This document shows positions 7,922 through 16,458 of a stretch of 64,000 nucleotides of DNA, one piece after another; within the stretch, counting starts at the first letter, position 1; every line of letters starts with the position of its first letter. Source of the DNA: Gordonia sp. KTR9 (GTDB taxonomy: Bacteria > Actinomycetota > Actinomycetes > Mycobacteriales > Mycobacteriaceae). The stretch is from assembly GCF_000143885.2 (NCBI RefSeq), contig NC_018581.1, positions 868,001 to 932,000 of the forward strand, written 5' to 3'. Both the position numbers and the translations under genes were made by a program. The notes below the pieces were generated by a model. That model worked only from the letters and a program-made list of their open reading frames with translations. It had not been told where the DNA came from and ran no database searches.

Positions 7922-8389
7922 TCAGGTGTGCGCGCGACCCGGCCGGGCGTGTACATAGGCCTCGACGACCGTGCGCATCACCGGTTTGCCCTCGGCGTTG
8001 CGCAGCTCCGCCGACGAGGTGACCAGAGCGCGGTCGCGGTCGTCGAACTCGATCGCGTCGATGACGGTCGAGCCGGTGAGGGTGTCGCCGGGACGCACCG
8101 GACGCAGGAATTCCACGTCGCCGAGTCGCTTGCCGGCGATCACCCGCCAATTGTTCAGCACGCCGGTGACATTGAGCTTCTGGTAGATCGACATCGTGTG
8201 CAGCCCACTGGCGATCAGTCCCCCGTAGGGGCCCCGTCCGGCGACATCGGGGTCGGTGTGGAAATCCTGCGGATCCCACGCGCGAGCGAAGTCGACGAGT
8301 TCGTCCTCGCTGACGAAATGCGCGCCGAATTCGAAGATCTGGCCCACGGACAGGTCATCGGCCCACAAGCGGTCCGATGCGTCGCTCAC
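7922..8389 (-). CDS. MaoC family (R)-hydratase
   Basis: This 155-residue single hot-dog protein carries the hydratase-2 motif: FARAWDPQDFHTDPDVA, with the catalytic Asp and His, followed by FGGL-like GPYGGLIASGLHTM. Proteins of this type hydrate trans-2-enoyl-CoA, or dehydrate the (R)-3-hydroxyacyl-CoA. The start is a GTG that overlaps the TGA of the upstream antigen-85-like gene (GTGA), so translation is coupled. The substrate is not evident. Coupling to a secreted mycolyltransferase is curious; a role in a cell-envelope lipid pathway is possible but unproven. Confidence 0.88.
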   Translation of the reverse strand: MSDASDRLWADDLSVGQIFEFGAHFVSEDELVDFARAWDPQDFHTDPDVAGRGPYGGLIASGLHTMSIYQKLNVTGVLNNWRVIAGKRLGDVEFLRPVRPGDTLTGSTVIDAIEFDDRDRALVTSSAELRNAEGKPVMRTVVEAYVHARPGRAHT

Positions 8390-9396
8390 CTCAGGTCTGC
8401 CGCGATCTTCGGCCAGGTGGTCTCGAGGTCGCGTTCCCAGTAACCCCAGGAATGGGTGCCGCTCGGCCGGAAGGTGACCTCGTGCGGCACCTTGAGCGCC
8501 CGCATGCGCGAGACCATCTGCTTGGTGCACTCGTTGACCGCGGCCTCGATGATGCCGCCGATGACCATCTGGTTGGCCAGCGTCAGCGGATCGCCTGCGA
8601 CCAGCGGTGCCTCGAGCCGGTCGAACTGGCCGGGCATCCCGGTCCCGCTGGTCATGTAGACCTTGGTGCCGCGCAGCTTGTCCGCGTGGATGTACGGGTC
8701 GTTGTCCCGCCAGCCGGCCGAGTTGACCGGTCCCCACATGTTGGTCAGATTGCCCTGCCCGCGGTCGGCGACGACCATCCGGATGTAGGCCTGTCCCACC
8801 GGATCACTGGTGCGGGCGCATCCGCTGTAGGCGGCGGCCGACCGATAGAGCTTGGGTGCGGCGATCGCGAGGTTGAGCACCGACGTGCCGGCCATCGAGA
8901 TCCCGGCGATCGCGTTGACCTTGGTGGTGTCGAATTCCTTGTCCACCAACGGCGGGAGCTCCTTGGTGAGGAACGTCGTCCACTTGTTGCGGCCGAGCAC
9001 CGGATCGTCCTGCTGCCAGTCGGTGTAATAGGAGAACGCGCCGCCGATCGGCGTCACGACGTTGACGTCCTTGTCGGAGAAGAACTTCGCGTACTGGGTC
9101 TTGGCCGCCCAGGTCGCCGAGTCCTCGCCACCGCCGGCGCCGTTGAGCAGGTAGAGCGTGGGGCGCGACTTGGTGGTGTCCTTGGGGCGCAGGACGTTGA
9201 CGGGGATGAGCTTGCGCATCGCCGCCGAGTACACGATGAGAGTCGACTGCTGGGCCGAGTCGTGGACCACGGTGTCGATACGGGCGCGATCGGGGTCGGG
9301 GGTGGGTTCGGCCAGCGCGGCCGGAGCCCATCCGGCGGTCGCGACCGCCACGGCACAGCCGGCGACGCACAGTCGTCGCAACCAGGAGGATCGCAC
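8386..9396 (-). CDS. Secreted mycolyltransferase / antigen 85-like esterase
   Basis: Antigen 85 enzymes move mycolic acids between trehalose mycolates and arabinogalactan in the outer envelope. The 336-residue protein has a signal peptide (about residues 1-29, ending AALA), the nucleophile elbow GISMAG with Ser167, and the C-terminal GTHSWGYW containing the catalytic His, as in the Ag85 group. It lacks any extra C-terminal domain. The start is a GTG with AGAAGGGG upstream. It is the first gene of a pair with the overlapping MaoC hydratase. A second, more distant paralogue lies at 28.3-29.3 kb. Activity on mycolates is inferred from the family. Confidence 0.88.
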   Translation of the reverse strand: MRSSWLRRLCVAGCAVAVATAGWAPAALAEPTPDPDRARIDTVVHDSAQQSTLIVYSAAMRKLIPVNVLRPKDTTKSRPTLYLLNGAGGGEDSATWAAKTQYAKFFSDKDVNVVTPIGGAFSYYTDWQQDDPVLGRNKWTTFLTKELPPLVDKEFDTTKVNAIAGISMAGTSVLNLAIAAPKLYRSAAAYSGCARTSDPVGQAYIRMVVADRGQGNLTNMWGPVNSAGWRDNDPYIHADKLRGTKVYMTSGTGMPGQFDRLEAPLVAGDPLTLANQMVIGGIIEAAVNECTKQMVSRMRALKVPHEVTFRPSGTHSWGYWERDLETTWPKIAADLR

Positions 9397-9525
9397 CTCT
9401 AGCCCCTTCTGTTAACAAAATTCTCAGACGTAACAAAGGTAGCCGAGTTGATCGAGTGGTCCCAACCGAGACGATCCGTCGTCACCCAGTTGTGACGTCG
9501 TCGGACTGTGGGGAACCCCGGGTTG

Positions 9526-10176
9526 CTACTTGGCGCGGTCTTTGAGCAGGAGCCGGACGGTCAGCTCGAGTCGGTTGGTGACATCGGTCGCCGATGCGCG
9601 ACGGGTGAGCCACTGCACCAGGTTCGACATCCACACATCGGAGAGGACGCGAGCGATCGCCAGGTCTTCTTCGGTGGGTTCGCCGTCGTCGACGATGGCG
9701 CCGGCGAGGAGCCGGTCGATGATCCCGGCCACCTGGTCGACCTCGGCGGTCGCGGACGCGTCGGCGAACATGAACGCGCGCGTCATGGCCTCGGTCAGAA
9801 GAGGATCGCGCTGCATGGCGAACGTGATCATGTCCAGGACGTGGCGGAGGCGGTCGATCGCGGTGTCGCCCCGCAACTGCGAACGATCGACCTTGGACTC
9901 GACGCGCTCGAACTCCCGGGCCAGGGCGGTGACGAGCAGGTGGACCTTCGACGGGAAGTAGCGATACAGCGTGCCGACGGCCACATCGGCCTTGTCGGCG
10001 ACAGTGCGCATCTGCACGGCGTCGTACCCGCCCTTGGACGCCAGCGCGAGGGTGGCGTCGAGGATGCGGCGGCGGCGTTCGCGCTGCGCGGTGGAGCCGG
10101 CTTCGGGCGAAGCGGCGGACGCCGCAGCCCCGTTGGGAGCGTCGACCGCGGCGTTGCCGGGTGCAGAACGGGCCAT
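9526..10176 (-). CDS. kstR: TetR-family repressor of cholesterol catabolism, KstR
   Basis: KstR represses sterol side-chain and ring degradation genes and is released by 3-oxo-steroid CoA thioesters. The 216-residue protein has the helix-turn-helix at about 56-75 (TVADKADVAVGTLYRYFPSK) and core stretches nearly identical to M. tuberculosis KstR as I recall it, such as NPLLTEAMTRA-like DPLLTEAMTRAF, FADASA and WLTRRASATDV. The N-terminus is longer and Ala-rich. I chose the ATG at 10176; the longer frame only offers TTG codons. It is divergent from fadE34, the same arrangement as Rv3574/Rv3573c, with a perfect operator between them, so it probably represses itself too. Confidence 0.95.
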   Translation of the reverse strand: MARSAPGNAAVDAPNGAAASAASPEAGSTAQRERRRRILDATLALASKGGYDAVQMRTVADKADVAVGTLYRYFPSKVHLLVTALAREFERVESKVDRSQLRGDTAIDRLRHVLDMITFAMQRDPLLTEAMTRAFMFADASATAEVDQVAGIIDRLLAGAIVDDGEPTEEDLAIARVLSDVWMSNLVQWLTRRASATDVTNRLELTVRLLLKDRAK

Positions 10177-10261
10177 GTGCTCTCGAACATCCTCACGTGT
10201 CAACAACGTCTCTGGCGGGTGGATCGCGGGTGGCTACCCGATCCGAGTACACCCATGGCAT

Positions 10262-10279
10262 ATTAGAACAGGTTCTAAT
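10262..10279. promoter_or_regulatory. KstR operator between kstR and fadE34
   Basis: ATTAGAACAGGTTCTAAT has perfect eight-base arms around a two-base centre and fits TNNAACNNGTTNNA. It lies 34 bases before the fadE34 start and 85 bases before the kstR start and so can control both. Confidence 0.92.
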
Positions 10280-10312
10280 TATTCGTCACAACTCGACATA
10301 CAGGGATTGCCA

Positions 10313-12547
10313 GTGACAATCGCCACGTCTTCCGAGCAGATCGCGGTGCGTGACAGCATCGCGTCCTGGGCGCGCTCCACCAGTGTGACCGACATCGTCC
10401 GTTCCGACATCGACAAGCCCCGCGACCAGTGGACGCAACTACTTTCCCAGATCGCCGATCTGGGCGTGTTCGCCGCCGCGGTTCCGGAGGCATCCGACGG
10501 CCTCGGTGCGAGCTTCCTGGACGTGGCCGCCATGCTCGAACAGTGCGGGGTCGACCTCGTCCCCGGCCCGCTCGGTCCGACGGTGACGGCGGCGATCGCG
10601 CTGGCGGTTCTCCGCGGCGGTTCGCACGAGAGGGACGCCGACCGAGGCGCCGCGCTGTTGCCGGACCTGCTGACCGGATCGGTGCCGGTGGTGACCCCCG
10701 CGGCCGGCTACGCCGGGGTGGCCCTCGAGATGTCCGACGGCGAGATCGACCTCGGACTCGTCGGCGGTTACGTCGACGGGTGCGCCGTTCTGGTCGAGTT
10801 CGGCACCGCGGATCGGGAGCGGTCCTGGTGGATCGTCCCACCGGGTGCCGGTGTCGCCGACGTCGCGCCGCAGACCCCGCTCGACGGCACCGCGTCGGTC
10901 AGCCGCGTCCGCGTGTCCGAGATCGCGGTCGACGACCTGATCGAACTCCGGGACGGGACGTTCGTCGCCGGGCTGCTGTCGGCGACACTCGCCGCGTATC
11001 AGAGCGGTGTCACCCGCTGGGCGCTCGACACCGCCGTCGACTACGCGAAGGTCCGCACCCAGTTCGGTGTGCCGATCGGTTCCTTCCAGGCGATCAAACA
11101 CATCTGTGCAGAGATGTTGTGCCGCAGCGAACGGGTCACCGCGGTCGCGTGGGACGTCGCCCGGGCGGTCGACGACGTACTCGCGGCCGCCTCGGGAGGG
11201 GCGGAGACGGGCGGGTCCGCAGACGAACTCGACACCGCGCGTGAGCAACTCGAGATCAGCAGGCTGGCCGCCGACGTCGTGGTGGCCCGCGACCCGGTCG
11301 CCAACACCAAGGACTGCGTGCAGGTCCTCGGTGGCATCGGCTTCACCTTCGAGCACGACGCACACCTCTATCTCCGGGCGGCGCTCGCCGCACAGGCGGC
11401 GTTGGCGAACGCCTCGGCGCACGCCGCGGCCCTCGCCGGACTCGGACTCGCGGGTACGCGGCGACGTTTCCGCCTCGACCTCTCGCAGGTCGAGGACCGC
11501 CGCGACGAGGTCCGGGCGACCGTCGCGGCGATCGCCGATGCCGATCCGGGTGATCGCCGCCGGCTCCTCGCCGAGACCGGCTACCTGACCCCGCACTGGC
11601 CGGCACCGCACGGCCTGGGGGCGGATGCGGCGCTGCAGTTGCTGATCGACACGGAACTCGAGTCGGCCGGGATCGAGCGACCCGATCTGGTGATCGGCGC
11701 GTGGGCGATCCCGACGATCCTGGAGCACGGCACGGATGCGCAGCGCGAACGGTTCGTCGCGCCGACGCTCGCCGGCGACCTGGTGTGGTGCCAGCTGTTC
11801 TCCGAGCCCGAGGCGGGCTCGGACCTGGCCGCGTTGCGGACGCGAGCGGTGCGGGTGGAGGGCGGCTGGCGGCTGGACGGCCAGAAGATCTGGACTTCGC
11901 AGGCCCACAACGCGCAGTGGGCGATCTGTCTCGCGCGCACCGATCCCGAGGCGCCGAAGAACAGGGGCATCACGTACTTCCTCGTCGACATGGGTTCGCC
12001 CGGCATCGACATCCGTCCGCTGCGTGAGCTCTCCGGGCGAGCCAACTTCAACGAGGTCTTCCTCGACGGCGTCGTCGTACCCGATGACTGTGTCGTCGGC
12101 GAGGTCAACGGCGGCTGGCGGCTGGCGCGGACCACGCTCGCGAACGAGCGGGTGGCGATGGGCGGGACCGGTCTCGGCAAGGAGATGGAGTCGCTGCTGT
12201 CGCAGGTGCGGTCGATGGAGCGGGCGTTGACCGCCGAGGAGCTCGGTGCGCTCGGCACCCAGCTCGCCGACGCGCATGTCGGCCGGGTTCTCGACGCTCG
12301 TGCCGCGACGAGGCAGCTGGCCGGGCTCGACCCCGGCGCGCTGTCGAGTGTGCGCAAACTGATCGGCGTCGAACACCGGCAGTCGGTGCCCGATCTGGCG
12401 TTGCGGCTCCTGGGGGTGGCCGGTCTGGCGGCGTCCGAGGCGTCCGACGCGGTCCTGCAGAACCGCTGCCTGTCCATCGCGGGCGGGACGACTCAGATCC
12501 TGCGCACGGCCGCAGCGGAACGCATTCTCGGTTTGCCCCGGGCCTGA
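10313..12547 (+). CDS. fadE34: Two-domain acyl-CoA dehydrogenase FadE34 (ChsE3 type)
   Basis: FadE34 dehydrogenates steroid side-chain acyl-CoA, probably the C24 intermediate, in the cholesterol pathway. At 744 residues it is twice the normal size and consists of two fused acyl-CoA dehydrogenase units. The first (to about 370) has RTQFGVPIGSFQAIKH and GGIGFTFEHD; the second has FSEPEAGSDLA, the ANERVA helix and the C-terminal FAD contact IAGGTTQILR. This matches the single-gene alpha-beta fusion of Mycobacterium FadE34 (711 residues). The start is a GTG after AGGGA. Its divergence from kstR and the KstR box make the assignment firm. Confidence 0.92.
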   Translation: MTIATSSEQIAVRDSIASWARSTSVTDIVRSDIDKPRDQWTQLLSQIADLGVFAAAVPEASDGLGASFLDVAAMLEQCGVDLVPGPLGPTVTAAIALAVLRGGSHERDADRGAALLPDLLTGSVPVVTPAAGYAGVALEMSDGEIDLGLVGGYVDGCAVLVEFGTADRERSWWIVPPGAGVADVAPQTPLDGTASVSRVRVSEIAVDDLIELRDGTFVAGLLSATLAAYQSGVTRWALDTAVDYAKVRTQFGVPIGSFQAIKHICAEMLCRSERVTAVAWDVARAVDDVLAAASGGAETGGSADELDTAREQLEISRLAADVVVARDPVANTKDCVQVLGGIGFTFEHDAHLYLRAALAAQAALANASAHAAALAGLGLAGTRRRFRLDLSQVEDRRDEVRATVAAIADADPGDRRRLLAETGYLTPHWPAPHGLGADAALQLLIDTELESAGIERPDLVIGAWAIPTILEHGTDAQRERFVAPTLAGDLVWCQLFSEPEAGSDLAALRTRAVRVEGGWRLDGQKIWTSQAHNAQWAICLARTDPEAPKNRGITYFLVDMGSPGIDIRPLRELSGRANFNEVFLDGVVVPDDCVVGEVNGGWRLARTTLANERVAMGGTGLGKEMESLLSQVRSMERALTAEELGALGTQLADAHVGRVLDARAATRQLAGLDPGALSSVRKLIGVEHRQSVPDLALRLLGVAGLAASEASDAVLQNRCLSIAGGTTQILRTAAAERILGLPRA

Positions 12548-12616
12548 CTGCCCCCGAAAGTCCCGAAACCGCAGATAAGCGCCGATTCCGACACTCTTGC
12601 GCGCGGACTCTGATAC

Positions 12617-12636
12617 AACTAGAACAGGTTCTAGTT
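12617..12636. promoter_or_regulatory. KstR operator of the igr-type operon
   Basis: AACTAGAACAGGTTCTAGTT is a perfect palindrome with nine-base arms and a two-base centre, the longest KstR site in the window. It lies 32 bases upstream of the fadE28 start codon. Confidence 0.92.
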
Positions 12637-12667
12637 CTTGACGGGTTCATGGTGAGGGAGGCACAGG

Positions 12668-13807
12668 GTGGACTTTGCCCTGGACGGCACGGCGATCGCG
12701 GTTCGCGACGTCGCCGAGGACGTGTTCGCACGACGACAGCCCGACTGGGAGTCGACGTTCGGTGGTCGCGATTCCGACGGCACGGGTACGACGCGAGGCG
12801 GGTTCGAGGCCGACGGCTGGCAGGCGCTCGTCGACGCCGGACTGCTCGCGCTGCCGCTGCCGGCCGCACTCGACGGTGACGACGTCGACGAATCGGGTCT
12901 GCTCCCGTTGTTCCGCCGGATGGGACGCGCCGCGGCCGTGACGCCCGCTCTCGGTTCGCTGACCGCGGCCCTTGTCTTCGCGAAGGCCGACGCCCAGACG
13001 GGCGAGGGATCGGCGTGGTCGCGGTTCGGGGGCTCGCTCACCGGCGGAAGCTGGGTCTCGGTCGCGATCGGCGAACACGGCGACGCCCTGACCGCCACCC
13101 CGCGGACCTCCGTCCGCGACGGTCGGCTCACCGGGACGAAGGTCGGCGTGCTGCACGCCGATGGTGCCTCGCTGTTCCTCGTGGCCGCCGACGCGGGCGT
13201 CGTGGCCGTGTCGCCGGGCGCCGACGGGGTCGCCGTCACGCGTACGCCGACCTCGAGCGGCTGGGGCGAGTACACGGTGACCTTCGACGACGTACCCGTC
13301 GACGACGCCGACATCGTGGTTCGCGATCTCGCGATCCTCCGCGACCGGTATCGCCTCGCGCTGTGCGCCTATGCGGACGGCCTGGTCGCCGGCGCCACCC
13401 GCCTGACCGCGGATCACGTCTCCACCCGCGAACAGTTCGGCAAGCCGATCGCCCTGTTCCAGGCGGTGGGCCAGCAACTGGCCGACATCTACGTCGTCGG
13501 GCGGTCGATGGAACTGGCGACCACCGCCGCGGCCTGGCGACTGTCCGAGGGACTCGACGCGTCGACCGATCTCGCGATCGCCGCCTACTGGCTGGCCGAG
13601 GAGATCCCGCCGACCACCCGGACGATGACCCACCTGCACGGCGGGATCGGCGTCGACATCACCTATCCGCTCCATCGCTACTTCTCGCTCACCAAGGATC
13701 TGGCGCGGCTGGTGGGCGGTGCACACGTGCGGCTCGACGAACTCGCCGACATCACCGACGTCCCCGCCGACGACACCCGTATCGCAGAGGTGCCCGATGT
13801 TCATTGA
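12668..13807 (+). CDS. fadE28: Acyl-CoA dehydrogenase subunit FadE28 (ChsE1)
   Basis: FadE28 and FadE29 form an alpha2beta2 flavoprotein that dehydrogenates 3-oxo-4-pregnene-20-carboxyl-CoA in the last side-chain cycle. This 379-residue subunit has a variable N-terminus and a C-terminal half with REQFGKPIALFQAVGQQLAD and HLHGGIGVDITYPLHRY, typical of the half that binds FAD at the subunit interface. It opens the operon 32 bases after a perfect KstR box and overlaps fadE29 by eleven bases. The start is GTG. Identity rests on gene order (FadE28-FadE29-ChsH2-ChsH1-Ltp2), which equals the igr operon of M. tuberculosis. Confidence 0.9.
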   Translation: MDFALDGTAIAVRDVAEDVFARRQPDWESTFGGRDSDGTGTTRGGFEADGWQALVDAGLLALPLPAALDGDDVDESGLLPLFRRMGRAAAVTPALGSLTAALVFAKADAQTGEGSAWSRFGGSLTGGSWVSVAIGEHGDALTATPRTSVRDGRLTGTKVGVLHADGASLFLVAADAGVVAVSPGADGVAVTRTPTSSGWGEYTVTFDDVPVDDADIVVRDLAILRDRYRLALCAYADGLVAGATRLTADHVSTREQFGKPIALFQAVGQQLADIYVVGRSMELATTAAAWRLSEGLDASTDLAIAAYWLAEEIPPTTRTMTHLHGGIGVDITYPLHRYFSLTKDLARLVGGAHVRLDELADITDVPADDTRIAEVPDVH

Positions 13808-14960
13808 TCTCACCCCGGAACAGCGCGCGCTGCGCGCCGAACTGCGCGAGTACTTCGCCGACCTGGTCACCCCCGACGAGGCGGCGGTGATGCTCACCGA
13901 ACGCCACGGACCGACCTATCGCAAGGTCATCAAGCGGATGGGTGACGACGGCTGGCTGGGAGTCGGTTGGCCGAAGGAGTTCGGCGGCAAGGGCTTCGGT
14001 GAGATCGAACAGCAGATCTTCACCAACGAGGCCGTGCGCGCCGACGTCCCACTGCCGTCGGTGACGCTGCAGACCGTCGGGCCGACGCTTCAGGTCCACG
14101 GCACCGAGCAGCAGAAGCAGAAGTTCCTGCCCGCGATCCTCGCCGGCGACGTGCATTTCGCGATCGGTTACACCGAGCCCGAGGCGGGGACGGACCTCGC
14201 CTCGCTGGCCACGACCGCCGTCCGCGACGGCGATCACTACATCGTCAACGGGCAGAAGATCTTCACCACCGGTGGCCACGACGCCGACTACATCTGGCTC
14301 GCCGTGCGGACCGACCGGGATGCACCCAAGCACAAGGGCATCTCGATCCTCATCGTCGACACCTCCGACCCCGGTTTCACCTGGACGCCGATCATCACCG
14401 CCGACGGCGCCCACCACGTGAATGCCACCTACTACCAAGATGTTCGGGTACCGGTGTCGATGCGCGTCGGTGAGGAGGGCGGCGGTTGGAAACTGATCAC
14501 GACGCAGCTCAACCACGAGCGCGTCATGCTCGGTCCCGCCGGCCGCATCGACGGTCTCGCGGCGCGGGTGCGTGCCTGGGCGCAGCGACCGGGCCCCGAC
14601 GGAACGGTCATCGCCAAGCATCCGGACGTCCGCCGCGCGCTCGCCACCATCGACGCCTACGGACGAATCAACGAGTTGCTCAACTGGCAGGTGGCCGCGA
14701 CCGGTGAGGCCATCTCGATGGCCGATGCGGCTGCGACCAAGGTGTTCTCGACCGAGCGCATCCAGACCGTCTGCCGGATGGTCGACGAGATCGTGGGCCG
14801 CTACGGCGATTTCACCGATCCCGAGACCGCGGCGCTGGTGAACTGGCTCGACGTGCAGCAGAAGCGGCACGTGGTCATCACGTTCGGCGGCGGGGTCAAC
14901 GAGGTCATGCGCGACATGATCGCGACCGCCGGTCTCGGACTCCCGCGGGCCAAGCGGTGA
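13797..14960 (+). CDS. fadE29: Acyl-CoA dehydrogenase subunit FadE29 (ChsE2)
   Basis: This is the partner of FadE28 in the ChsE1-ChsE2 dehydrogenase of the C22 side-chain intermediate. The 387 residues equal the length of the M. tuberculosis protein. Visible signatures are YTEPEAGTDLASLATTA (flavin and acyl-CoA site), QLNHERVML (a likely position of the catalytic glutamate), and the C-terminal FGGGVNEVMRDMIATAGLGL. The gene overlaps fadE28 at its start and chsH2 at its end (GTGA), so the subunits should be made in equal amounts. Confidence 0.92.
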   Translation: MFIDLTPEQRALRAELREYFADLVTPDEAAVMLTERHGPTYRKVIKRMGDDGWLGVGWPKEFGGKGFGEIEQQIFTNEAVRADVPLPSVTLQTVGPTLQVHGTEQQKQKFLPAILAGDVHFAIGYTEPEAGTDLASLATTAVRDGDHYIVNGQKIFTTGGHDADYIWLAVRTDRDAPKHKGISILIVDTSDPGFTWTPIITADGAHHVNATYYQDVRVPVSMRVGEEGGGWKLITTQLNHERVMLGPAGRIDGLAARVRAWAQRPGPDGTVIAKHPDVRRALATIDAYGRINELLNWQVAATGEAISMADAAATKVFSTERIQTVCRMVDEIVGRYGDFTDPETAALVNWLDVQQKRHVVITFGGGVNEVMRDMIATAGLGLPRAKR

Positions 14961-16021
14961 GCGCGCCCGAACTCGCCCGCGACGGCGTCGTCGGAGACGA
15001 GGCGATCCGAGCCGCCGCGCAGGAGATCATCGACGCCGGACCGAGCTCGCCGGTCGCCGGCCGGGACCCGATCAACCAGCCCATGATCAACAACTGGGTG
15101 GAGGCGATGGGGGACACCAACCCCGTCTACACCGATGCCCACGCCGCCCGGGACGCCGGGCATCCCGGCATCGTCGCGCCGCCCGCGATGGCACAGGTGT
15201 GGACGATGCGGGGCCTGCACGGGGTGCGGACGGCCGACGACCCGCTGGGTCGCGCGAGCGAACTCTTCGACGAGGCCGGCTTCACCTCGGTGGTGGCGAC
15301 CAACTGCGACACCGTCTACCACCGCTACACCCGGCCGGGCGAAGAGGTCGCGCTGTCGGCCGAACTCGTCGAGGTGGTGGGGCCGAAGAACACCGCCCTC
15401 GGCGAGGGCTGGTTCTTCACCACCCGGAACGTCTGGTCGGTCGGAGGTGAGACCGGGGAGCGCGAGGTCGTCGCCGAGATGCGTTTCCGCATCCTGAAGT
15501 TCCGACCCGCTGCACAGAAGGCCACGCCCGAGCAGGTGCCGGCGGCCGCGACACCCGACGACCTGGACCCGGCGCGGCTGCTCAGACCCAGCGCGTCCCG
15601 GGACACCGCCTTCTTCTGGGAGGGGGTGGCCGCGCACGAACTGCGCATCCAACGGGACGGCGACGGCGCACTGCGGCACCCGCCGGTGCCGGCGACCTGG
15701 AAACCGCGCGAGGCCGACGGAACCGTGCCGCCGACGGATTATGTGGTCGCGGCCGGTACCGGCGTCGTCTACAGCTACGTCGTCCACCGCGCGCCGCAGG
15801 TGCCCGGCCGCCGGTTGCCGTTCGTGGTGGCGCTCGTCGAACTCGACGAGGGGGTTCGGATGCTCGGCGAACTCCGGGGCGTGGAGCCGGACGACGTGTC
15901 GATCGGCATGCGCGTGCGCGCAACCTATCTGGACTTCCCGGCCGACGAGGCGGCCGGGACCGCTGCGTGGACCCTGCACGCGTGGGAACCGGCCACGACC
16001 ACGGAAGGGGAATCCGCATGA
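14957..16021 (+). CDS. chsH2: Steroid enoyl-CoA hydratase large subunit ChsH2 (MaoC-DUF35)
   Basis: ChsH1-ChsH2 hydrates 3-oxo-4,17-pregnadiene-20-carboxyl-CoA. The 354-residue protein has an N-terminal MaoC-like hot-dog domain (about 20-180; INQPMINNWVEAMGDTNPVY, then GHPGIVAPPAM) and a C-terminal DUF35 OB-fold domain (about 205-345; RIQRDGDGALRHPPVP, LPFVVALVELDEGVRM). The zinc cysteines of ordinary DUF35 proteins are missing, as I recall also for Mycobacterium ChsH2. The DUF35 part is known to bind the Ltp2 aldolase, so this gene couples hydration to cleavage. The start is a GTG overlapping the fadE29 stop. Confidence 0.93.
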   Translation: MSAPELARDGVVGDEAIRAAAQEIIDAGPSSPVAGRDPINQPMINNWVEAMGDTNPVYTDAHAARDAGHPGIVAPPAMAQVWTMRGLHGVRTADDPLGRASELFDEAGFTSVVATNCDTVYHRYTRPGEEVALSAELVEVVGPKNTALGEGWFFTTRNVWSVGGETGEREVVAEMRFRILKFRPAAQKATPEQVPAAATPDDLDPARLLRPSASRDTAFFWEGVAAHELRIQRDGDGALRHPPVPATWKPREADGTVPPTDYVVAAGTGVVYSYVVHRAPQVPGRRLPFVVALVELDEGVRMLGELRGVEPDDVSIGMRVRATYLDFPADEAAGTAAWTLHAWEPATTTEGESA

Positions 16022-16458
16022 CGAGCGTTGCCGCACACCCCGCGGCCGTCGGAACGACGCTGCCGCCGTTGACGATCGAGGCGACACCCACGTTCGTGGT
16101 GGCGACCGCGCTGGCCACGCGCGATTTCCAGGACGTGCACCACGATCGCGACCTCGCGCAGGCGAAGGGGTCCAAGGACATCTTCGTCAACATCCTCACC
16201 GACACCGGGCTGGTGGAGCGGTTCGTCACCGACTGGGCCGGTCCGTCTGCCAGAATCCGTTCCATCGCACTGAAACTCGGCGTCCCCTGGTATGCCTATG
16301 ACACCGTCACCTTCACCGGCGAGGTCACCGAGGTCGATGCCGGAGTGATCACGGTCGCCGTGACCGGGAGCAATTCGCTCGGCAAGCACGTGATCTCGAC
16401 GGTCACGCTGAGCGTCGACGATGCGGCTGCCTCCACGAGCCGAGGGGAGGACGTCTGA
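16018..16458 (+). CDS. chsH1: Steroid enoyl-CoA hydratase small subunit ChsH1 (MaoC)
   Basis: The 146-residue single hot-dog protein contains the catalytic hydratase motif DFQDVHHDRDLAQAKGSKDI with its Asp/His pair, which the large subunit lacks. It pairs with ChsH2 as the active half of the heteromeric hydratase. It is slightly longer than the M. tuberculosis protein (129 residues) because of extra N- and C-terminal tails. It overlaps chsH2 by four bases and ltp2 by one base (TGATG), so the three products are probably synthesised together. Confidence 0.92.
   Translation: MTSVAAHPAAVGTTLPPLTIEATPTFVVATALATRDFQDVHHDRDLAQAKGSKDIFVNILTDTGLVERFVTDWAGPSARIRSIALKLGVPWYAYDTVTFTGEVTEVDAGVITVAVTGSNSLGKHVISTVTLSVDDAAASTSRGEDV

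Noticed and set aside
9478-9497. Short inverted repeat CGTCAC/GTGACG after kstR as a terminator
   Set aside because: Only six pairs form and there is no further support.
10439-12376. Long open frame antisense to fadE34
   Set aside because: It is a shadow frame of high-GC coding sequence; the sense frame carries strong acyl-CoA dehydrogenase motifs.
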